From Minisyncoccota bacterium (lineage in GTDB: Bacteria > Patescibacteriota > Minisyncoccia > Moranbacterales > GCA-2747515), in NCBI GenBank assembly GCA_938034715.1, contig CALHMM010000017.1, positions 1 to 27,808 on the forward strand: a DNA stretch of 27,808 nt, read 5' to 3'. Made by a program: the position numbers and the translations under genes. The notes beneath the pieces were generated by a model. It saw only the letters and a list, made by a program, of their open reading frames with translations. It made no database searches and was not told the origin of the DNA. Shown here in pieces: positions 22,542 through 27,808 of this stretch; the stretch's first letter is position 1, and each line of letters opens with the position of its first letter.

Positions 22542-23810
22542 ATGAAAAAAAATTCACATGCTCTATCACATCTCTTCGTCATTTGCTTAAGCGTTCTGCT
22601 GAGTCTAATAGCTGTGATGGCATATACAACATTCTCGCGAAATAACGCAATTGCGCCAAGTAATGCGACTCCTACAAACCTTGTCCAACACAATACCCCG
22701 CAAGAAGATCCCGTAACCCAGGAAATGATTAAAGAGGTACAGACAAGAGAACAAGTACTCGTAGATATAGTTGAAAAAGTAAATCCTGCAGTAGTTTCTG
22801 TAGTCGTGTCAAAAGATATACCCGCCATAGATCAGTTTCGTCGTGGGACTGGAAATCCATTCTTCGATCAATTCTTTGGTGATAGCTTTTACTTTGAGCA
22901 ACCAGAAGGATCAGACATAGGTAATGAATCAAGGAGTCAGGAAGTTGGTGGAGGCTCTGGTTTCTTCGTCAGCGCTGATGGATTTGTAGTGACAAATAGA
23001 CATGTAGTAGATGATCGCGATGCGCAGTATACAATATTAACAAATGATGGACAAAGGTATGAGGCAGAAATCCTTGCGGTAGATTCCTCCATAGATATCG
23101 CAGTGCTAAAAGTGCAAAGCGATGAAGAGTTCACATATCTGAAATTTGCAGACTCTGACCAGCTAAGACTCGGTCAAACAGCCATCGCTATAGGGAATGC
23201 TCTTGCTGAATTCCGTAATTCCGTCTCTGTTGGCGTCGTGTCAGGTTTAGCTCGCTCAATTGTAGCTGGTAGTGGGTTTGGACAATCTGAATCCCTTGAT
23301 AATGTCATTCAGACAGATACAGCCATCAATCCTGGTAACAGTGGGGGACCTCTAATGAATATTCGCGGAGAAGTGATTGGAGTAAATGTCGCTGTTGCTA
23401 GAGGAAGCGAAAATATCGGATTTGCCCTACCTTCAAACATCGTACAAAGAATTGTCACATCTGTGAAAGAGAACGGTGAAATCATTAAACCATTTCTTGG
23501 TGTCCGTTACATTCCTGTTTCGCAATCAGTTGCCCAGAACAATAATCTAAGCGTTGATCACGGAAGCCTCATCCAAAGAGGGCAGTTTCTGGAAGATCTA
23601 GCAGTAATGCCAGGATCTCCAGCAGATAAGGCTGGTCTAAGGGAAAACGACATCATTCTCGAAATAGACGGGCAAAAAATCACCAACGAAAAGCCTCTTG
23701 CTACGATTCTAAGAGAAAAAGATGTTGATCAAGTAATCAGCATGAAAGTCCTCAGAGCAGAACAAGAGCTCAGCTTGCAAGCAACTCTAGAAAAAGCTCC
23801 GAGTCAATAG
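22542..23810 (+). CDS. HtrA/DegP-type serine protease with one PDZ domain
   Basis: 422 residues from ATG 22542. HtrA proteases degrade or hold misfolded exported proteins outside the cytoplasmic membrane. A single hydrophobic segment (about 10-30, LFVICLSVLLSLIAVMAY) with no clear cleavage site probably anchors the enzyme. A Thr/Asn/Gln-rich linker precedes the trypsin-like domain with the full triad: His154 (VVTNRHVV), Asp185 (SSIDIAVLKV) and Ser267 (NPGNSGGPL). One PDZ domain follows (about 325-418; MPGSPADKAGLRENDIILEI). It resembles the membrane-bound DegS/HtrA layout rather than two-PDZ DegP. Placed near secretion genes, a role in envelope quality control is likely. Confidence 0.94.
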   Translation: MKKNSHALSHLFVICLSVLLSLIAVMAYTTFSRNNAIAPSNATPTNLVQHNTPQEDPVTQEMIKEVQTREQVLVDIVEKVNPAVVSVVVSKDIPAIDQFRRGTGNPFFDQFFGDSFYFEQPEGSDIGNESRSQEVGGGSGFFVSADGFVVTNRHVVDDRDAQYTILTNDGQRYEAEILAVDSSIDIAVLKVQSDEEFTYLKFADSDQLRLGQTAIAIGNALAEFRNSVSVGVVSGLARSIVAGSGFGQSESLDNVIQTDTAINPGNSGGPLMNIRGEVIGVNVAVARGSENIGFALPSNIVQRIVTSVKENGEIIKPFLGVRYIPVSQSVAQNNNLSVDHGSLIQRGQFLEDLAVMPGSPADKAGLRENDIILEIDGQKITNEKPLATILREKDVDQVISMKVLRAEQELSLQATLEKAPSQ

Positions 23811-23831
23811 AGAAAAAGCAAAAATCCCAAG

Positions 23832-23854
23832 AACATAGTGCAAACTATGTTTTT
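23832..23854 (+). terminator. Intrinsic terminator after htrA
   Basis: AACATAGT (23832-23839) and ACTATGTT (23844-23851) form a perfect 8-bp stem with a GCAA tetraloop, and the T run extends through 23854. It lies 21 bases after the htrA stop. Confidence 0.85.
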
Positions 23855-23897
23855 GTATTTCTAACAATACCCAATATGATCACGCATGAAATTCGCA

Positions 23898-23906
23898 TGA
23901 TATAAT
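23898..23906 (+). promoter_or_regulatory. Extended -10 promoter of the exonuclease gene
   Basis: TGA-TATAAT (23898-23906) is a near-perfect extended -10, 20 bases before the ATG at 23927, with no recognisable -35. GCATGA occurs twice just upstream (23884-23889 and 23895-23900), the second copy running into the -10. Confidence 0.65.
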
Positions 23907-23926
23907 AGGATAAACTAAAAAAATGT

Positions 23927-24727
23927 ATGCAACAACCATCTCTCTTCTGCGATAAAGAAAATGACGAACCAAACCCTCAATCTAACATACATCAGTCCTT
24001 CGATAACATTGTATATTTTGACACTGAAACAACAGGATTAGGTCCTCAACACAGGCTATGTCAACTAGCCTATAAAACACAAGGTGTTGAATACGAGTCG
24101 CTTTTTAAGCCACCGTTACCCATAGATCCAGGAGCAAGTGCAGTTACTGGAATCACTGATCAAACAGTGGCCACAAAAGAAGAATTCATAGGATCCTCAA
24201 TGGCTACGCATTTCAGCAGTCTTGCACGCGATACGGAAAAAATTTTTGTAGCCCACAACGCAGAATTTGATGTTGAAATGCTTAGAAGGGAAGGGATAAA
24301 AATTACAAGATTCTTTGACACACTTCGTATTGCTCGCATTGTTGACAATGGCGAGGCAGAAAATTACAAACAAGAGTACCTCAGAGAATATTATGATCTA
24401 GATGTAGATGACGCCAAAGCACATGATGCATTAGGTGATGTAAAAGTACTCGAAGCACTTTACAAAAAACTCTCGTCCATAATTCTCCAAAACGAAGACT
24501 ATAGTAACGACATTATTACGGAAATGACAAAAATGATGGAAGAGCCCATTCTGTACAAAAAACTCACTTTCGGTAAATACAAAGGGCAGCTCATAGAAGA
24601 AGTTCTCCAAATAGACAAAAAATATCTCGAATGGTTGCTCGGACAGAAAAAAAGTGCGGCAGCAAATGGACAGAAAGATTCAGACTGGCTGTACACACTC
24701 AATCACTATCTTGAAAAAAACAAATAA
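23927..24727 (+). CDS. DnaQ-like 3'-5' exonuclease with C-terminal FGKYKGQ module
   Basis: 266 residues. The DEDDh exonuclease core is complete: Exo I with Asp32 and Glu34 (YFDTETTGLG), Exo II with Asp115 (AHNAEFD), and Exo III with His166-x4-Asp171 (HDALGD). Such enzymes trim 3' ends of DNA or RNA as proofreaders or in repair. Residues 1-27 are a polar extension. After the core comes a ~60-residue module (LTFGKYKGQLIEEVLQIDKK, about 206-225, then YLEWLLGQ), similar to the small DUF3820-type domain found on exonucleases. It is not the replicative proofreader by architecture alone. Own promoter; the next gene starts one base after its stop. Confidence 0.88.
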   Translation: MQQPSLFCDKENDEPNPQSNIHQSFDNIVYFDTETTGLGPQHRLCQLAYKTQGVEYESLFKPPLPIDPGASAVTGITDQTVATKEEFIGSSMATHFSSLARDTEKIFVAHNAEFDVEMLRREGIKITRFFDTLRIARIVDNGEAENYKQEYLREYYDLDVDDAKAHDALGDVKVLEALYKKLSSIILQNEDYSNDIITEMTKMMEEPILYKKLTFGKYKGQLIEEVLQIDKKYLEWLLGQKKSAAANGQKDSDWLYTLNHYLEKNK

Positions 24728-24728
24728 T

Positions 24729-25079
24729 ATGACTGAACAAAAGAATGCTGCGTCTACCGCAGTGAAAAAACCACTACTAGACTTCTCTGGAACAGAACCA
24801 TGGTTCAAACCAAAAAGATTCTGGAAATACTGGGCGGCCTATTACCCAGTTTCATGGCATGGATGGGCGATAACACTACTACTAGTTACTTCCTTGTTCT
24901 TAATATACATCACTATTGCAGTCAGAACATCCTCACAAATAATTATCCTTGCAAGATTCTTACCATTTGTATGCATCGCTCTGTTGATCTACGATCATTT
25001 CTCACTGTCGCGCGGATTATATCCTAGCTGGTGGAAAAACAGCTGGAGAAAAAAGAAAAAAAGAAAAAAAACCGTATAA
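24729..25079 (+). CDS. Small two-helix membrane protein with a Lys/Arg tail
   Basis: 116 residues from ATG 24729, one base after the exonuclease stop; the longer frame that starts at 24654 lies inside the exonuclease gene and is rejected. I do not recognise a named family. A polar N-terminus leads into an aromatic stretch (FKPKRFWKYWAAYYPVSWHG, about 28-47), then two helices (about 48-68 and 74-93), and a tail of mostly Lys and Arg (SWRKKKKRKK) that should stay in the cytoplasm by the positive-inside rule. Aromatic interfacial residues and the tail suit a small envelope or membrane-organising protein; function unknown. Tight coupling to the exonuclease gene is clear. Confidence 0.8.
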   Translation: MTEQKNAASTAVKKPLLDFSGTEPWFKPKRFWKYWAAYYPVSWHGWAITLLLVTSLFLIYITIAVRTSSQIIILARFLPFVCIALLIYDHFSLSRGLYPSWWKNSWRKKKKRKKTV

Positions 25080-25119
25080 AGTACAGCTGCAGTTAATGAG
25101 TAATCCAGAAATACAACAT

Positions 25120-25213
25120 CACTGATATGGTAATATCGCTTTCTATGATTTTTAATGAGGAAGGGGAAAATGGTAGATGCAACTTCACATTAATAACAAC
25201 AACCAGATCAGTG
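25120..25213 (+). repeat. Long-range inverted repeat upstream of the MgtC/DUF4010 gene
   Basis: CACTGATATGG (25120-25130) and CCAGATCAGTG (25203-25213) are complementary at 10 of 11 positions, 72 bases apart. The right arm abuts a candidate extended -10, TGA-CATAAT (-10 at 25215-25220). Between the arms lie an 8-codon ORF (seven residues and a stop) with a good ribosome site and a small hairpin GATAT-GGTA-ATATC (25124-25137). Confidence 0.4.
25170..25193 (+). CDS. Possible leader peptide (7 aa) before the MgtC/DUF4010 gene
   Basis: ATG-GTA-GAT-GCA-ACT-TCA-CAT-TAA (MVDATSH) is preceded by GAGGAAGGGG (25157-25166), the strongest purine-rich ribosome-like site I saw in the window, three bases before the ATG. 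Spacing is short. It lies inside the loop of the 25120-25213 inverted repeat. A chance ORF of this size is quite likely, so this is only a candidate. Confidence 0.2.
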   Translation: MVDATSH

Positions 25214-25298
25214 ACATAATTAAATACCAAACTGACGCAGAGACTAACCTTAAAATCACAAAAACATGAAAAACCAAGACAAAATATTTCAAAGATAA

Positions 25299-26609
25299 AT
25301 GGAAGGATTAATGACAATACTACTTGACCATGCAAACCCACTGTACAAAATAGCACTGGGAATTGGTCTTGGTATTTTTATTGGGCTACGCAGGGAGCAT
25401 GAAAGACTGACAAGCACAAACAAAGACAAGATCGCTGTAGACATTCTCGGAATCCGCACAACATCCCTAATAATCACACTTGGTATTGTGGCGACCTTTT
25501 TCAATGACACGCCAATAATTGGAGTTCTCATATTCCTTGGTATTCTGACAATGATTATCATTGCCTATATAAACGGCATGTGGAGACTTAAGCGCTATGG
25601 ACTGACAGCTGAGGTTTCAGGAATATTAATGTTTCTCATTGGTATGCTCATCGGAAATGAAAAGGTATTTGAAGCGATTCTACTAAGTATTGTCCTAGGC
25701 GCTTCCACTGCATACAAAGCTAGCATTCACAATTTTGCCAAAAACTTCTCTCTCAGGGAATGGTCTGGAACACTTCAGCTCATTGTCATCTCAGCCATAA
25801 TCCTACCACTATTACCCGATAAACCAATTGATCCATACGGGATAATCATTCCATTTGATATTTGGGTTCTCGTTATTTTTATCTCAGGAATTAGTTTTGT
25901 GGGATATTTTGTTTCTAAGTATTTTGGCAAGAAAAAGTCAATACTTTTTACATCTTTCTTTGGTGCACTGGCCTCTAGTACAGCGACAACGACTGCGCTC
26001 GCCCGAGAATCAAGATTAACAAAAGGTGACAGACCAGACACTCTTTTTCTACTTGTTGGACTGATGATTGCTATTGGTGTAATGCAGCTACGTGTAATCG
26101 CAGAGATTATTGTCCTAGCACCTCACAGTCATAGCAGCCTCCTAGCACCACCACTTGTAATGTCAATTACTTCATTTGTTTTCGCAATAGCCTATTTTAT
26201 CAGATTACCCAAAGAAAAATCAAAAGCAAGCGCAAAAAGTTTTCATAAATCAAATCGTAGCCCATTCGAAATAATACCTGCATTAACCTTTACAACTTTC
26301 TTTGTTATTATACTTTGCATGATTCATCTAGGTCAGAGTCTACTCGGCGACACAGGCGTCTACATTGGCGCATTGATCGCTTCTTTTGCTGATGTGGATG
26401 CGGTTGTGTTTTCATCACTTCTCTCCCTGACAAATACTTCATTAACATTGTCAACAACAGCACATGTGATCATCATCGCCATAACAGTAAATACTATTGT
26501 AAAGAGTCTCTATATCCTCATATTTGGATCCAAAGAATTTTTCAACAAATCTCTTTTTCCACTACTACTCATTACACTCTCTGGACTTGCAACGATTCTT
26601 TTCTTATAA
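25299..26609 (+). CDS. MgtC/SapB N-terminal domain and DUF4010 membrane protein
   Basis: 436 residues, very hydrophobic, with about ten to twelve helices. The first part has the MgtC signature IALGIGLGIFIGLRREHERL (about 18-37), with the charged Arg-x-His/Glu at the end of helix 1, and DILGIRTTSLIITLG. The second half fits DUF4010: YFVSKYFGKKKSILFTSFFG (about 203-222), followed by ALASSTATTTALARES, and VYIGALIASFADVDAVVFSSL (about 354-374). Such proteins are of unknown function, linked by family to Mg2+ homeostasis and membrane potential. ATG 25311 is a possible alternative start. A VIT1/CCC1 gene follows 21 bases downstream, so both may serve metal handling. Confidence 0.88.
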   Translation: MEGLMTILLDHANPLYKIALGIGLGIFIGLRREHERLTSTNKDKIAVDILGIRTTSLIITLGIVATFFNDTPIIGVLIFLGILTMIIIAYINGMWRLKRYGLTAEVSGILMFLIGMLIGNEKVFEAILLSIVLGASTAYKASIHNFAKNFSLREWSGTLQLIVISAIILPLLPDKPIDPYGIIIPFDIWVLVIFISGISFVGYFVSKYFGKKKSILFTSFFGALASSTATTTALARESRLTKGDRPDTLFLLVGLMIAIGVMQLRVIAEIIVLAPHSHSSLLAPPLVMSITSFVFAIAYFIRLPKEKSKASAKSFHKSNRSPFEIIPALTFTTFFVIILCMIHLGQSLLGDTGVYIGALIASFADVDAVVFSSLLSLTNTSLTLSTTAHVIIIAITVNTIVKSLYILIFGSKEFFNKSLFPLLLITLSGLATILFL

Positions 26610-26630
26610 AAATTGGTGTACAATAGAGCA

Positions 26631-27383
26631 ATGCAAAAACAATACACAACAAAGGAGCTAAGGGATCATATGGAGCAGGAACATAGCCAATCAACCATCT
26701 CTTCATATTTAAAAGAGGTTGTTTATGGCGGTATTGATGGAATAATTACGACCTTTGCTGTAGTCGCGGGATTTACTGGAGTAGCTTCTCTAGAGGATGA
26801 CAACGCCGTGGTAATCCCAATCGTCGCAGTGCTTGTATTTGGACTCGCAAACTTACTAGCAGACGGTTTTTCTATGGGTATAGGAGAATTTCTTAGTGCA
26901 CGCTCTGAAAAGAAGCTCTACGAGAAAGAAAGAGCCAAGGAAGAACGAGAAATTGTAGAGAGCAAAGACTTGGAAATTGCTGAGTCGGAATTATTGCTAC
27001 GTGAAAAAGGATTTACACCACAACAAGCCACCCAACTCATTGCCATTTACAAAACTAACCCCACATACTGGGTAGATTTTATGATGAGGTACGAACTTGA
27101 AATGGATGAGCCAGATGCATCACCGCTCAAGAATGCCGCAGCAACATTCTTTTCATTTCTCTTTTTCGGCTTTCTTCCATTAATTCCGTACTTCTTGAAA
27201 GGACTTGGTGCAAGCGAGACCTTTGCACTTTCTGCCTTGAGCGCAACGATAGCATTAGTAATCTTAGGCGTACTCAGAGCTCAAGTTACCCAAGAAAATC
27301 TTTTACGATCCATAAGTGAAATCGTCTTCCTAGGCGCTCTAGCTGGAGGTATAGCATTTGGTGTAGGAACACTCTTTGGTTAA
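26631..27383 (+). CDS. VIT1/CCC1-family metal transporter
   Basis: 250 residues from ATG 26631; a TTG at 26613 is a less likely start. VIT1/CCC1 proteins move Fe2+ or Mn2+ out of the cytoplasm, using protons. Seen: EVVYGGIDGIITTFAVVAGF (about 28-47, helix 1 with the substrate Asp), ANLLADGFSMGIGEFLSARS (about 79-98, helix 2 with Asp, Met and Gly), a cytoplasmic charged domain (Glu/Lys/Arg rich, about 98-165, the metal-binding hub in plant and protist VIT1), and three more helices (GFLPLIPYFL and on). About five helices in total, the normal number. Follows the MgtC/DUF4010 gene closely. Confidence 0.93.
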   Translation: MQKQYTTKELRDHMEQEHSQSTISSYLKEVVYGGIDGIITTFAVVAGFTGVASLEDDNAVVIPIVAVLVFGLANLLADGFSMGIGEFLSARSEKKLYEKERAKEEREIVESKDLEIAESELLLREKGFTPQQATQLIAIYKTNPTYWVDFMMRYELEMDEPDASPLKNAAATFFSFLFFGFLPLIPYFLKGLGASETFALSALSATIALVILGVLRAQVTQENLLRSISEIVFLGALAGGIAFGVGTLFG

Positions 27384-27393
27384 TATAAGTAGC

Positions 27394-27422
27394 TAGACGT
27401 TCAACGACAATTTTGCTATGCT
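27394..27422 (+). promoter_or_regulatory. Candidate promoter of the terminal repeat-protein gene
   Basis: TAGACG (27394-27399), a 17-base spacer and TGC-TATGCT (-10 at 27417-27422) match the arrangement before secA: CTAGACG, 11 bases, then TTTTG-n-TA. Its -10 is weak. The predicted transcript starts near 27429. Confidence 0.45.
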
Positions 27423-27431
27423 TAATATGTC

Positions 27432-27454
27432 AGAGTAATCGTAAAGATTGCTCT
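27432..27454 (+). promoter_or_regulatory. 5' leader stem-loop of the repeat-protein gene
   Basis: AGAGTAATC (27432-27440) pairs with GATTGCTCT (27446-27454), 9 bp including one G-U, around GTAAA. No T run follows, so it is not a terminator. If transcription starts near 27429 it lies at the very 5' end of the mRNA, a place where stem-loops protect against decay. Confidence 0.5.
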
Positions 27455-27480
27455 ACAAGTAATAAATAAAAGATACCATT

Positions 27481-27808
27481 ATGGGATTACTAGGAGACAT
27501 GGCCGACAAAGCCAAAGACATGGCAGGAGATGCTGTTGACGGTGTAGGAAATGTAGCAAGCTCTGCAACTGGAGCTGTAGGCGACGCTGCATCAGCTGCA
27601 GGAGACATGGCAGGAGATGCTGCTGGCGGTGCAATGAGCATGGCTGACAAAGTAGCAGACGGCGCATCAAATATGGCTGAAGGTGCGATCGACAAAGCAG
27701 CTGACGCTATGGGTGCAACAGGCGATATGGCAAGTGGTGTAGTAGACAAAGCCAAAGATCTGACAGGTAACGCAATTGACGGCGTAGCTGACAAATTCGA
27801 CGGCAACA
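27481..27808 (+). CDS. Ala/Gly/Asp-rich amphipathic repeat protein, 5' part
   Basis: 109 codons are open from ATG 27481 to the window edge; the stop is outside. No signal peptide. Composition is extreme: Ala, Gly, Asp, Met and Val dominate, with no Trp, Tyr, Cys, Pro, Arg, His or Gln. The chain repeats short units of the form DKAKDMAGDAVDGVGN (about 9-24), again near the end as DKAKDLTGNAIDGVAD, with GDMAGDA-like blocks between. Spacing suggests an 11-residue or similar helix periodicity, as in LEA group 3 or apolipoprotein-like proteins, which are disordered in water and fold on surfaces or when dry. A 19-base identical stretch occurs at 27517-27535 and 27604-27622, in frame, a sign of recent internal duplication. 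Confidence 0.75.
   Translation, partial: MGLLGDMADKAKDMAGDAVDGVGNVASSATGAVGDAASAAGDMAGDAAGGAMSMADKVADGASNMAEGAIDKAADAMGATGDMASGVVDKAKDLTGNAIDGVADKFDGN
27517..27622 (+). repeat. In-frame 19-base direct repeats inside the terminal gene
   Basis: GACATGGCAGGAGATGCTG occurs identically at 27517-27535 and 27604-27622. The copies are 87 bases (29 codons) apart, in the same reading frame. A shortened relative (GATATGGCAAG) starts near 27724. Confidence 0.85.

Noticed and set aside
22382..22828. 148-codon minus-strand frame across the pheT-htrA junction
   Set aside because: Covers the htrA promoter and the first part of htrA; Thr/Ser/Cys-rich and without any domain pattern.
27453..27806. 117-codon minus-strand frame over the terminal repeat gene
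   Set aside because: A low-complexity Ser/Ala/Pro/Leu chain that mirrors the repeat gene; the + frame has an ATG, a leader and a coherent amphipathic repeat.
1..27808. tRNA, rRNA, CRISPR arrays, insertion sequences or prophage genes
   Set aside because: All gaps were read on both strands; none holds a cloverleaf, regular spacer-repeat pattern, transposase or terminal inverted repeat.

Overview
The window is a dense, AT-rich bacterial segment. All but one of its genes lie on the + strand, and the sequence is dominated by core cell-envelope, secretion and aminoacyl-tRNA synthetase genes. Several points fit a small-genome lineage of the Patescibacteria/CPR type: short spacers, few strong Shine-Dalgarno sites, short leaders behind extended -10 promoters (TGn-TATAAT), a SecA with an enlarged NBD1 loop, small orphan membrane proteins and almost no UGA stops. 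No internal UGA interrupts any gene, so the UGA=Gly codes of Gracilibacteria and Absconditabacteria are not in use. The phylum assignment is inference; no rRNA or marker tree is available here.

Layout. 1-774: the 3' part of a probable ATP-grasp-like protein. 981-1400 (-): an orphan gene converging on it, with terminators between them. 1547-2707: a DUF1801 gene and an AlkD-like DNA alkylation repair gene, from an extended -10 promoter. 2863-3753: a DUF6157 gene and a short TspO-like membrane protein, separated by a terminator and a new promoter. 3754-4074: a 321-base non-coding stretch with a nested inverted repeat, the best -35/-10 pair in the window and an attenuator-like hairpin. 4075-9908: the elongasome operon mreB-mreC-mreD-mrdA(PBP2)-murJ. 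10071-13269: secA and a Nudix hydrolase.

13372-16466: secD-secF and a Met-rich small protein. The SecD carries a large insertion resembling a degenerate parvulin (PpiC) domain. 16597-16998: a small acidic lipoprotein, then a clean terminator. 17124-22392: tyrS, a stand-alone prephenate-dehydratase-like protein with altered signature motifs, pheS and pheT, all connected with aromatic amino acids. 22542-23810: an HtrA/DegP protease. 23927-25079: a DnaQ-like exonuclease coupled to a small two-helix membrane protein. 25299-27383: an MgtC/DUF4010 membrane protein and a VIT1/CCC1-type metal transporter. 27481 to the end: the start of an Ala/Gly/Asp-rich repeat protein that runs off the window.

Taken together, the central 20 kb makes and moves the envelope. 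MreBCD, PBP2 and MurJ build the wall; SecA, SecD and SecF move proteins across the membrane; SecD's PpiC-like insertion, the lipoprotein and HtrA suggest folding and quality control outside the membrane. The least explained items are the SecD insertion, the Met-rich SecF neighbour, the altered PDT-like protein and the terminal repeat protein.
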